From contig JAKFWE010000355.1 of assembly GCA_021732895.1 (NCBI GenBank), positions 1 to 8,893 of the forward strand: a DNA stretch of 8,893 nucleotides, written 5' to 3'. Below the pieces are notes generated by a model. That model saw only the letters and a list, made by a program, of their open reading frames with translations, had not been told where the DNA came from and ran no database searches. Below, piece after piece: positions 1-6,972 of this stretch; the first letter of the stretch is position 1; every line of letters starts with the position of its first letter. Source of the stretch: Allobosea sp. (GTDB taxonomy: Bacteria > Pseudomonadota > Alphaproteobacteria > Rhizobiales > Beijerinckiaceae). Position numbers and translations under genes: made by a program.

Positions 1-575
1 ACCTCGATCGTATTCGAATAGCGATCGAAATCCTGGTCGTAGAGATGCTCGACCAGCTCCGTGCGCGAGACGACCCGGCCCTGATGGTGCATCAGGTAGG
101 CCAGCAGCCGGTACTCATGCGAGGTCAGCTTGACGGCCGCCCCGTCGACGACGACGCGGCTGGCGCGGGTGTCGAGCCGCACCGGGCCGCAGACCAGTTC
201 GGACGTGGCGTGGCCGGCCGCCCGGCGCAGCAGCGCGCGGACGCGCGCCAGCACCTCCTCCATGTGGAACGGCTTGACGACGTAGTCGTCGGCCCCGGCG
301 TCGAATCCCGCGACCTTGTCGCTCCAGCGGTCGCGCGCGGTCAGGATCAACACCGGCATGGTCCTGGCGGCGCGCCGCCAGCCCTGCAGCACGGCGACGC
401 CATCGACCTTCGGCAGGCCGAGATCGAGAATGACGGCGTCATAGGGCTCGTTCTCGCCGAGATAGAGCCCTTCCTCGCCGTCGAACGCCTTGTCCACGGC
501 GTAGCCGGCATTCTCCAGCGCCGTCACGATCTGGCGATTGAGGTCCTTGTCGTCCTCGACGACGAGCAGTCTCAC
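1..575 (-). CDS. OmpR/PhoP-family response regulator, FeuP-like (3' end cut by the window)
   Basis: This is a DNA-binding response regulator: a sensor histidine kinase phosphorylates its receiver domain, and the C-terminal winged helix then binds promoters. 191 complete codons are visible, of about 220-225 usual for the family. The start is GTG at 575 (N-terminus VRLLVVEDD); an in-frame TGA lies just upstream, and the only other candidate is a TTG at 584. The receiver domain (about 1-118) has the acidic pocket D8/D9, phosphoacceptor D51 (ILDLGLP), the switch residue T79 (LTARD) and K101 (VKPF). The winged helix starts near residue 126 and runs off the edge after YDQDFDRYSNTIE. Phrases such as RDRWSDKVAGFDAGADDY and PFHMEEVLARVRALLRRAAGH match my memory of rhizobial FeuP regulators, which pair with the kinase FeuQ. 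It lies 55 bases after the PepSY-like gene, probably in the same transcript, with the kinase expected next. Family assignment is firm; FeuP orthology is inferred. Confidence 0.93.
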   Translation of the reverse strand, partial: MRLLVVEDDKDLNRQIVTALENAGYAVDKAFDGEEGLYLGENEPYDAVILDLGLPKVDGVAVLQGWRRAARTMPVLILTARDRWSDKVAGFDAGADDYVVKPFHMEEVLARVRALLRRAAGHATSELVCGPVRLDTRASRVVVDGAAVKLTSHEYRLLAYLMHHQGRVVSRTELVEHLYDQDFDRYSNTIE

Positions 576-630
576 GGTCGGCAAGCTCCAGTTTCAGGGA
601 CGGCGCGGGTGCGCCGGCGCCGTGGCCCGA

Positions 631-951
631 TCAGCGGATGGCGGCGACCTTGCCCGATTGTCCCTCGAGCGTCACGCGCGCGACACGGCCATTGCGCCTC
701 AACGTCGTCACGACATAGACGAACTCCTCGCCCTGCCGGCACAGCCGGATCCGCACGACCTCGCCGGGCGCCGCCTCGCGGGCGTGACGGGAGGCTTCCG
801 CAGGCTGGATCACATGCCCCTCGGCCAGCGCGGCGCGCATCTCCTCCGCCGACAGACAGGAGATCGGCGCGGGATCGTCGATCGGAACGACCGGCAAGGG
901 CAGGAACGCCAGGGCGATGGCGAAGATGGGTTCGACGGGCATCATCGACAT
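631..951 (-). CDS. small PepSY-like protein, probably secreted (possible FeuN-like modulator)
   Basis: A 106-residue protein. The N-terminus is hydrophobic (IFAIALAFLPLPVVPI, residues 9-24) and suggests a signal peptide, but it has no Lys or Arg before the hydrophobic stretch, which is atypical. Residues 33-106 look like one PepSY-type unit: LSAEEMRAAL, then PGEVVRIRL, then EFVYVVTTLRRNGRVARVTL and a closing SGKVAAI, the usual pattern of helix, strand, G-x-V strand and 'sG.v'. There are two cysteines, C32 and C71, which could form a disulfide in the periplasm. The ATG at 951 is supported by GGAGGT five bases upstream. Small PepSY proteins often sit beside two-component genes in Rhizobiales. 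In S. meliloti a small periplasmic protein, FeuN, is encoded next to feuPQ and restrains that pathway. Position and size fit such a role here, but this is inference. The gene is convergent with nothing and co-directional with both neighbours. Confidence 0.82.
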   Translation of the reverse strand: MSMMPVEPIFAIALAFLPLPVVPIDDPAPISCLSAEEMRAALAEGHVIQPAEASRHAREAAPGEVVRIRLCRQGEEFVYVVTTLRRNGRVARVTLEGQSGKVAAIR

Positions 952-956
952 GCGCT

Positions 957-962
957 ACCTCC
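957..962 (-). promoter_or_regulatory. strong Shine-Dalgarno for the PepSY-like gene
   Basis: GGAGGT on the minus strand, with a five-base spacer to the ATG at 951. It fixes that start over the internal ATGs at residues 3 and 4. The GC hairpin at 964-979 ends one base before it. Confidence 0.75.
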
Positions 963-963
963 G

Positions 964-979
964 GGCGCGTGAACGCGCC
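964..979. repeat. perfect GC inverted repeat (possible hairpin or protein-binding site)
   Basis: GGCGCG and CGCGCC flank a four-base TGAA centre, of which the outer T-A can also pair. It lies 38 bases downstream of the gp15 stop and directly 5' of the Shine-Dalgarno of the PepSY-like gene. No T-tract follows on the minus strand, so it is not a standard intrinsic terminator. It could be a translational regulatory hairpin, an operator, or a chance palindrome in GC-rich DNA. The rest of the 65-base gap between the two genes shows no recognisable -35/-10 pair. Confidence 0.35.
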
Positions 980-1016
980 ATGAATGCCGGCGTGGCGAAG
1001 CAACCCCGAGGATAGG

Positions 1017-4000
1017 TCAGCGCACCGCCACACGTCCACGCCATTCCCGCCCCGTTCCGACGGTGGCGCTGATCTGGGCGATGGCGAGCTCGATCTCGGA
1101 CTGCTCCGCGCCGAAATCCGCGAGCTCCAGCTCCGGCGGATAAAGCCATGCCGGCGCGCCCAGCAGCTGGCTGCGGACAACCTGCCCGTCCCTGATGACG
1201 GACAGGCTGTAGCTTTCATCGGCCTCGCCAAGCGGGACCTCGACGACATCCCAGGAATCGGCGTCGATGCGCGAGCGCCGGATCCAGCGGAAGGCGACCC
1301 CGCCGGCGCTCCGGCGCGCGCGCAGATGGACCGGCGCGAGCGGCCGCAGCGCCGAACCGCTCGCGACGGCCGTGAATTCACGCATCGCCGGATCGCCGAC
1401 GTCGAACTGGACCGGACCGACGCGATAGCGCCACGGCCGGCCGATATCGGCCGAATCCGAGGTCAGCGCCAAAGCCGCTCCGTCGAGGATCACCACCCGC
1501 GAGCCCGCCGGCAACAGCCGCGACGCCGCCGCTTCGGAGCCGCCGAGGCCGCGCACGAAGCCGGACAGACGAAAGCTGCGCGGCCCGATCAGGATGGCCT
1601 GCGCGGCGGTCGCCAGCTCGACCACGCCGGCCTCGTCGATCAGGGCGATCGCGTTGGCGCCGCTGAGCGCCGCTTCGGCCGGCACGGAGGCGAGGACGCC
1701 GCCGCGCAGCCTGACGTCGAGAACCGCTCTCCGGTCGCTGCGCCAGAGCGGCCCCGGCGGCAGCGCCGTCAGCGTCTCGCCGACGATCGAGGGCGCGTCG
1801 ATGCGCTCGAACAGCTCGAACGCGCCTGCCGCCGGCGCGCGCCAGACGGCGAGCGCGCCGGGCCAGGGCGAAGCGAAGCCGGCGAGCCAGAGAAAAGCCG
1901 CCGGCTCGGCGCGGACGATGGGCAAATCGAGCGGAACGACCAGCGGCCGACCGGGCAGGGCCGGCGCCGGACGCACGCGCCGCGCCGGCGCGACGCCGGC
2001 CGCGCCCGCATAGAGCGCCGGCTCGACGGCGCGCCCGCTCGCCATGCGGCCCGCGCCATCGCTGATCCGGGTCAACCTGAACAGGACGTCGCGGCCATCG
2101 ACCGGAAGCGAGACGACATCGCCCGGCTCCAGGTCGATCCGGCGTGGCGACAGCTCGAACGCGACGGTCTCGCGGCCGGCCCAGAGCTCCTGCAGGCGCT
2201 GGTCGGCGAGGCGCTGGGCCTCGGCCGGGCGGGTCACGATCGCGGTCTCCACCGCGCTTTCGCGACGTGCGGCTCCGGCGAGGCGGCGCGAGCGGGCTCC
2301 GGCGCGGCGATACTCGTTCTCGCCGTCGCTGTAGACGAGGCGCAGCTCCAGCGGCAACTCGCTTTCCTGCGCGCGACGCAGTTCGTAGGGCCTCGCCTCG
2401 TCGTCGCGGACCAGATCGTCCTCCCCGAGCGCGCTCGCCACCGTGCCGCTGCGCGCCTGGAACGCCAGTCCGCCGGCGCTCATCGCCGCGTCGAACCCGA
2501 AAGTCTCGGCCAGCGGCTCCAGCGCCTGCCTCGCCGAAAGCGGCCGATCCAGCACGTAGCCGTCGACGAAGCCGTCGATGGCGAGGCGATCCGCGGCTGG
2601 CAAGGCGAAATCGGCCAGAATGGCGCTCACGAGCCTTTCCAGCGGCGCGCCCTCGAGCCGCCCGTTGAGCCAGTGGCCAGTCTCCCAGTTGGGACCGTCG
2701 GCCCAGATCGCGCCGAGTTCCGGGAAGGCCGGAAACGGGCGCGCGTCCCAGGTCCAGACGAAAACGCCGGCCGGATCGACCATGCGCAGGCCCGCGCCAG
2801 GACCCACCGGGTTGCGCGCCGGATCGAAACCCGGGAGGGCCGGGTCGAAGCCGGTGAGGATCGCCTCGAGCCCGCGCGCCTGGACGAGATCGTCGCGCGC
2901 GCCGCTGGAAAAGTGGGGCGCGCCGCTCTCGCCGGATTTCGGATCGGGAAAGACATTAGGCGCATTGGCCCCCTTGTCGATGGCGGGGATGCCGATCTCG
3001 GTCAACCAGATCGGCTTGGCGCCCGGGACCCAGGCGGTCGCGCCGATCTCGACCCCGCCGCTGCGCTCGACATGGGAGTTGCTCCACCAGCCGGCCAGAT
3101 CCTTGGGGCGGAAGGTCCAGGGCTTCTGGTAGGCGCCGTCCGTGATCGGCAGACGCTGCTGCGCGAGCCGGCCGGAGGCATCCGCGTAATACCAGTCGAA
3201 CGCCTCGCCCGAGGTCAGCCGGCCGCGCAGATAGCCCAGATCGGCGGGGCCGCGCGCGAGGCTGGCGTCGGCGTGGTCGGTCGAGTCGCGCCAGTCCGAC
3301 AGCGGCGGATACCAGTCGACGCCGACCGCGTCGATCGCCGGCGAGGCCCAGAGCGGATCGAGCGGGAAGCGCACCTCCTGGCCGCCGTCGCGGACATGCG
3401 CGCCGTATTCCGTCCAGTCGGCGGCATAGGTCAGCTTCGTCGCCGGCGGCAGCAGCGCGCGCAGGTCGGCGGCGAGCGAAACCAGACCATCGACCATCGG
3501 ATAGCCGGCCGCGCCGCGCACCTGCGTCAGGCCGATCAGCTCGGAGCCGATGACGAAGCCTTCGACGCCGCCGGCCGCATTGGCCAGCATCGCGCAATGC
3601 AGCGCCAGCCGCCGCAGGCTCCATTCGTCCGGCCGCGCGCAGACGACGCTTTCGCCCGCGAGCGAAAAATCGCCCGGCGCCAGCGTGCCGATGAACGCCG
3701 CGACCTGTTCGGCCGCCGCCGCCGAACCATCGACGGAGCCCGGCGCTCCCGGAGCAGGCGCGCAGGTGATGCGGCCGCGCCAGGGATAGGGGGGCTGGCC
3801 ATCCGCGCCCGCCGGATCGGGAAGGCCGTTCCCGGCCGGGATGTCCATCATGATGAAGGGGTAGAGCACCACCTCCAGGCCATGGACCTCGCGCAGCCGC
3901 CGGATCAGCGCGACGACGCTCTCGTCTGACGGCGTGCCGCCGAAGGCGGGCCGGCCGCCGGACTGGCTGACGACGCGGGCGCTGTCCCGCGTCAGTCCGG

Positions 4001-4940
4001 CGGCCGACCATTCCGCGCCGATGGTCGGCTTGTGGGGGATCTCGACGCGCGGCGACAGCGTGCAATGGCCCGCGCGCAGATCGTCGCCGAACCAGGCGAC
4101 GACCAGCGCGACCCGGCGCAGATTCGGGCACAGCGCCACGAGATGCGACAGCGAGGCCTCGACGTCGCCGGTCCCGGACAGCTGATGGCGCGTCTGGCTT
4201 TCGGTGACGCCCGGCTCGGGTTCGTGGCTGACGGCGCGCGTCTCGTAGACGAATTCGCCTGCCCCGGGGATCAGCGTCACGGCCCTGATCATGCCGCCGA
4301 GGCCGTCCACCGCCCGCACCACCTCGAAGGTGAACTGCGGCGCGCGGTTGCCGAAATCGGCCAGCGGCAAGCGCTCGAACACGACATAGGCGAGGCCGCG
4401 ATAGCCCGGCGCGGCCCCGCCTTCCTTCGCCGCGATCAGCGGGTCGATCGCCTGATCCGGCGTGCCGCGATGCACGCGCATCGCGACGCCGGCGAGGTCG
4501 ATCTCGCGGCCGTCGGCCCAGACCCGGCGCACGAAGGAGATCGGTCCCTCGCACAGCCCGATCGCGAGGTTGGCGGCGTAGCTGTAGGTCGTCTCGTAGG
4601 TCTTCTGCGACCTGGACCCGCCCTTGCCGCCCTGGGCCTTGTTGCGCGTGATGGTGAGATTGACGGTTTCCTCGTAGCGCGTCGCCCAGATCAGTTGTCC
4701 GCCGAGCCGCGAGCGGCCGTAGAGCCGCGGAATCGGGGCGCCCTCGCTCGACGCCAGGCCGTCGACCTCCTTCAGGCGCGGCCCCTCGACGACGCGCCGT
4801 CCGCTCCCGCCGCCGAGCAGCGACTGGTCTATGCCGGCGCCGGCGATCGCGCCGAGCGAGCGGCCGACGACGCCGCCGATCGGGCCGCCGAGCGCCGTGC
4901 CGAGCACGCCGCCCGCCACCTGCAGAAGAAGCGTGGCCAT
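1017..4940 (-). CDS. GTA gp15: megatron/host-specificity tail-tip protein with TIM-barrel domain
   Basis: A 1,307-residue tail-tip protein matching RcGTA gp15 (Rcc01698, 'megatron'), which in RcGTA forms the end of the tail and is thought to contact and penetrate the recipient envelope. The N-terminus is a Gly/Ala-rich hydrophobic segment (residues 1-38, MATLLLQVAGG...GLGTALGGP-type). A baseplate-like region follows, with the hallmark PIPRLYGRSRLGGQLIWATR (70-89). About 435-765 is the GTA TIM-barrel-like domain: FVIGSELIGLTQVRG (462-476), TYAADWTEYG (504-513), AIDAVGVDWYPPLSDWRDS (535-553), PIWLTEIGIPAIDKG (643-657) and FVWTWDARPFPAFP (727-740). From about 780 on is a phage-tail_3-like region and a long C-terminal receptor/tip part ending EWRGRVAVR. 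I chose ATG 4940 over an in-frame start at 4991 because GGAGGT sits nine bases upstream, the homologous N-terminus starts here, and the start overlaps the gp14 stop by one base (TGATG). It is the last gene of the cluster. Confidence 0.97.
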   Translation of the reverse strand: MATLLLQVAGGVLGTALGGPIGGVVGRSLGAIAGAGIDQSLLGGGSGRRVVEGPRLKEVDGLASSEGAPIPRLYGRSRLGGQLIWATRYEETVNLTITRNKAQGGKGGSRSQKTYETTYSYAANLAIGLCEGPISFVRRVWADGREIDLAGVAMRVHRGTPDQAIDPLIAAKEGGAAPGYRGLAYVVFERLPLADFGNRAPQFTFEVVRAVDGLGGMIRAVTLIPGAGEFVYETRAVSHEPEPGVTESQTRHQLSGTGDVEASLSHLVALCPNLRRVALVVAWFGDDLRAGHCTLSPRVEIPHKPTIGAEWSAAGLTRDSARVVSQSGGRPAFGGTPSDESVVALIRRLREVHGLEVVLYPFIMMDIPAGNGLPDPAGADGQPPYPWRGRITCAPAPGAPGSVDGSAAAAEQVAAFIGTLAPGDFSLAGESVVCARPDEWSLRRLALHCAMLANAAGGVEGFVIGSELIGLTQVRGAAGYPMVDGLVSLAADLRALLPPATKLTYAADWTEYGAHVRDGGQEVRFPLDPLWASPAIDAVGVDWYPPLSDWRDSTDHADASLARGPADLGYLRGRLTSGEAFDWYYADASGRLAQQRLPITDGAYQKPWTFRPKDLAGWWSNSHVERSGGVEIGATAWVPGAKPIWLTEIGIPAIDKGANAPNVFPDPKSGESGAPHFSSGARDDLVQARGLEAILTGFDPALPGFDPARNPVGPGAGLRMVDPAGVFVWTWDARPFPAFPELGAIWADGPNWETGHWLNGRLEGAPLERLVSAILADFALPAADRLAIDGFVDGYVLDRPLSARQALEPLAETFGFDAAMSAGGLAFQARSGTVASALGEDDLVRDDEARPYELRRAQESELPLELRLVYSDGENEYRRAGARSRRLAGAARRESAVETAIVTRPAEAQRLADQRLQELWAGRETVAFELSPRRIDLEPGDVVSLPVDGRDVLFRLTRISDGAGRMASGRAVEPALYAGAAGVAPARRVRPAPALPGRPLVVPLDLPIVRAEPAAFLWLAGFASPWPGALAVWRAPAAGAFELFERIDAPSIVGETLTALPPGPLWRSDRRAVLDVRLRGGVLASVPAEAALSGANAIALIDEAGVVELATAAQAILIGPRSFRLSGFVRGLGGSEAAASRLLPAGSRVVILDGAALALTSDSADIGRPWRYRVGPVQFDVGDPAMREFTAVASGSALRPLAPVHLRARRSAGGVAFRWIRRSRIDADSWDVVEVPLGEADESYSLSVIRDGQVVRSQLLGAPAWLYPPELELADFGAEQSEIELAIAQISATVGTGREWRGRVAVR

Positions 4941-5389
4941 CAGTCCGAAACCTCCGGGAACGAAAAGACGTGGCTGAGATGGCGCCGCCACCAGCCGGTG
5001 AAGGCGACCTCGCTGACGCAGGCTCCGTCATGGGCATGGAGCATCCGGTCCGGCGCGCTCAGGATGGCGCAGTGCTTGGCCGGCAGATGCGTGCGCCAGC
5101 GAAATAGCAAAACGTCGCCCGGTCGCGCCCGGGCCGGCTCGATCCGGCGCAGATGGCGCAGCGCCGCCGCGGCCAACGCCTCGTCCGAAGTCGATTCCGC
5201 CCAGTTCGGCGAATAGGCGGGCGGCGTCTCGGGCTCCGCTCCGTAAAGCTCCCGCCAGACGCCGCGCACGAGGCCGAGGCAGTCGCAGCCGACGCCGCGC
5301 AGCGAGGCCTGGTGATGATAGGGCGTGCCGAGCCAGAGCCGCGCCGCCGCCACGGCGCGTTGGCGCATCGCCGGCGCGGCGCCGCTCAC
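4940..5389 (-). CDS. GTA gp14: NlpC/P60-family cell-wall peptidase
   Basis: A 149-residue tail-associated peptidase matching RcGTA gp14 (Rcc01697), thought to cut peptide links in recipient peptidoglycan during DNA delivery. The NlpC/P60 fold is visible as ARLWLGTPYHHQASLRGVGC (residues 16-35), then the nucleophile C37 in CDCLGLVRG. After PGDVLLFRW (90-98) comes the catalytic histidine H106 (AKHCAIL), and H118 in MLHAHDGACVSEV is the likely third residue. There is no signal peptide, as expected for a structural component of a particle. The start is GTG at 5389, overlapping the gp13 TGA by four bases (GTGA), with GGGAG nine bases upstream; an ATG at residue 8 (5368) has no Shine-Dalgarno of its own and is less likely. 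The stop overlaps the gp15 start. The small linked size suggests low-copy production coupled to gp13 and gp15. Confidence 0.96.
   Translation of the reverse strand: MSGAAPAMRQRAVAAARLWLGTPYHHQASLRGVGCDCLGLVRGVWRELYGAEPETPPAYSPNWAESTSDEALAAAALRHLRRIEPARARPGDVLLFRWRTHLPAKHCAILSAPDRMLHAHDGACVSEVAFTGWWRRHLSHVFSFPEVSD
4950..4955 (-). promoter_or_regulatory. Shine-Dalgarno of gp15, inside the end of gp14
   Basis: GGAGGT on the minus strand, with a nine-base spacer to the ATG at 4940. It favours this start over the upstream in-frame one at 4991 and lies within the last codons of gp14, so gp15 translation is probably coupled to gp14. Confidence 0.7.
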
Positions 5390-6267
5390 GGGAACAGGCT
5401 CCCGCCGTCGAGCGCGCCGTCGCCGGGCCTGACGCCGCCGATGACGAAATCATTGCCCGGAATGTGCGGGAACCCGCGAAAATTGATCCCGTTGCCGAAT
5501 TTCGTCCGGCAGGTGGCGAAACTCTTGTCGCAGCCCGGGGTGAGCATGAAGGCGTCGCCCGGCATGATCGGCGCGGGCGCGGCCTGCCAGAGCGAAAGCG
5601 CGCCCTGCCCGCCGCCGGAGGCGTGCCGCTTGACCTCGACGACGAAGCCCAGATTGGCGCCGCTGGTGAAGACGAGGCGGCCCCCGGTGAACCAGCCATC
5701 GGCGAAGCCCGAGAGCGCGCTCGCTGTCAGGCCGAGCCGGCCGTCGCTGGTCTCGACGCTGGCCGCGACCGGCGCGGGCGAAACGCCGCAGCGCGCATCG
5801 CCGAGATCGGCGTCGCAGGAGCGCAGATAGAGGCGGCCGCGCTCCTCGTCGAAAGCCTTGGCGAGGCCTCTCACCTCGGCGGTGAAGGTGGTGTCGCCGC
5901 GTTTGATCTCGCCGACGAACCCGGTCTCGAGCAGCAGGCGCTGAGCGACATCGGCCCAGTTGACCAGCCAGATCGAAACCCGCGCGTCGTCATAGAGGCC
6001 GCGCAGCAGGTCGGCCTCGTTCAGTCCGGCGGCGGCGAGCGCCCCGGCGACCTCGCCGCCGCCGATGGCGAAGCCGAGCTCCGCCGTGCTCTCGGCCGCC
6101 TCCAGCCCGGTCGTCGATGCGAAATCGACGCCGTCGAAGGAAATCGGCCGGTCATGGTCGGTGAAGCCGAGGACGACGCCGTCGCGGCGGGTCAGGCTCC
6201 AGCAGCGGCACAGCGTGGTGACGCCCGTCTCGAGATGGGCGGACAGCGGGACGGGGATCGCGCGCAT
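5386..6267 (-). CDS. GTA gp13: DUF2163 / phage BR0599-family baseplate hub protein
   Basis: A 293-residue protein matching RcGTA gp13 (Rcc01696), the baseplate hub between distal tail protein and megatron. The N-terminal DUF2163 part has LETGVTTLCRCWSLTRRDG (residues 12-30), LGFTDHDRPISFDGVDF (33-49) and the tract TGFVGEIKRG (115-124). The C-terminal BR0599-type domain carries the hallmark CDKSFATCRTKFGNGINFRG (246-265) followed by FPHIPGND. Four cysteines in two pairs, C151/C160 (SCDADLGDARCGV) and C246/C253, match positions conserved in the family; as I recall, the RcGTA hub structure was reported to hold an iron-sulfur cluster, and these would be the ligands. C20 and C22 are additional. 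The ATG at 6267 has GGAAGG six bases upstream. It follows gp12 after 27 bases, and its TGA overlaps the gp14 GTG by four bases. Confidence 0.96.
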   Translation of the reverse strand: MRAIPVPLSAHLETGVTTLCRCWSLTRRDGVVLGFTDHDRPISFDGVDFASTTGLEAAESTAELGFAIGGGEVAGALAAAGLNEADLLRGLYDDARVSIWLVNWADVAQRLLLETGFVGEIKRGDTTFTAEVRGLAKAFDEERGRLYLRSCDADLGDARCGVSPAPVAASVETSDGRLGLTASALSGFADGWFTGGRLVFTSGANLGFVVEVKRHASGGGQGALSLWQAAPAPIMPGDAFMLTPGCDKSFATCRTKFGNGINFRGFPHIPGNDFVIGGVRPGDGALDGGSLFP

Positions 6268-6294
6268 GGTTGGCCTTCCGGTCGGGAGGGTGCG

Positions 6295-6936
6295 TCAGAC
6301 GAGAATCTCGACCACCGGGATGCGCGGGATCTCGCCGGCCTCGAAGGCCGAGAGATCGACCTCGATCATGTCGATGTCGAAACGCACCGGCACGTCGAAG
6401 GAAAAGCCGGCCGTGACGCGGGCGCCAGGCGGCGGGGCGTGACCCGGCGCGAAGGAGACGACGCCGGTCGCCGGATCGCACGAGACCTGGGCGGGCTGGG
6501 CCTGAATCACGCCCTCGACGGCGATCAGCACCTCGCCGGCGCGGGGTTTGGCGATCGTGCGGCGGTAGAGCGAGACGCCCGCGCCGTAGTCCTTGACGAG
6601 CTGGAATTCGCGCGCCAGCCCGTCGCCGACGCCGATCTCCTGATCGTCCGCCGCAGGCGACTGCGAAGGCGCGCAGCTCTTCCAGTCGAGCCCGTCGCGC
6701 CAGCGGAAGCCGTGCAGCCGGCCGCGGCGCTCCTCGAAGAAGGCGACGACGGTCGAGAGCGCGTCGAGCGTGCGCACGCCCAGACCCGCATCGTAGCGCC
6801 GGCGCGAATGCGCCCAGCGGCTGTTGCGGACCTCGCGGCCCGACGCCAGCGTGACGATCTGCGTCAGGCGCTCTGGCCCGCCGCGCGCGCCGCGCGCGAT
6901 GTCGAGCGGAAACCTGACCTCGTGGAATGCGGTCAT
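6295..6936 (-). CDS. GTA gp12: DUF2460-family distal tail protein
   Basis: A 213-residue protein of the DUF2460 family, matching RcGTA gp12 (Rcc01695), the distal tail protein that joins the tube to the baseplate hub. The family signature is seen at the N-terminus: FHEVRFPLDIARGARGGPER (residues 4-23), then TLASGREVRNSRWAHSRRRY (29-48) and DAGLGVRTLDAL. Then come VAFFEERRGRLHGFRWRDGLD (residues 64-84, with the usual short linker), FQLVKDYG (111-118) and YRRTIAKP (124-131). The C-terminal part holds FDVPVRFDIDMIEVDL (180-195) and ends IPVVEILV. Length is typical. The ATG at 6936 has GAGGA eight bases upstream. It is separated from gp11 by 36 bases, the longest gap within the cluster as seen here. 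No transmembrane or signal segment is present. Confidence 0.96.
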   Translation of the reverse strand: MTAFHEVRFPLDIARGARGGPERLTQIVTLASGREVRNSRWAHSRRRYDAGLGVRTLDALSTVVAFFEERRGRLHGFRWRDGLDWKSCAPSQSPAADDQEIGVGDGLAREFQLVKDYGAGVSLYRRTIAKPRAGEVLIAVEGVIQAQPAQVSCDPATGVVSFAPGHAPPPGARVTAGFSFDVPVRFDIDMIEVDLSAFEAGEIPRIPVVEILV

Positions 6937-6972
6937 CGCGGTCGTCCTCGCTGTCTGCCCCGGTCCATGGAT

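Noticed and set aside
964..979. Hairpin as an intrinsic terminator for the GTA operon
   Set aside because: No T-run follows on the minus strand and the next bases are the ribosome binding site of the next gene.
45..983. 312-codon plus-strand frame over the regulator and PepSY-like genes
   Set aside because: Antisense to a textbook OmpR-family regulator; composition is Arg/Ala/Gly/Asp-rich without domains.
984..3929. Open reading frame of 981 codons on the plus strand, opposite gp15
   Set aside because: It is antisense to the strongly conserved gp15. Its composition is Arg/Ala/Gln/Asp-rich without any recognisable domain, which is what GC-biased third positions of the sense gene produce. No Shine-Dalgarno or family match seen.
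4941..4991. Upstream in-frame start for gp15 giving a 17-residue longer protein
   Set aside because: The extension lies inside gp14, is not family-like, and the Shine-Dalgarno at 4950-4955 points to 4940.
2956..5037. 693-codon frame on the minus strand overlapping gp15
   Set aside because: Arg-rich out-of-frame shadow of gp15 and gp14; no conserved motif.
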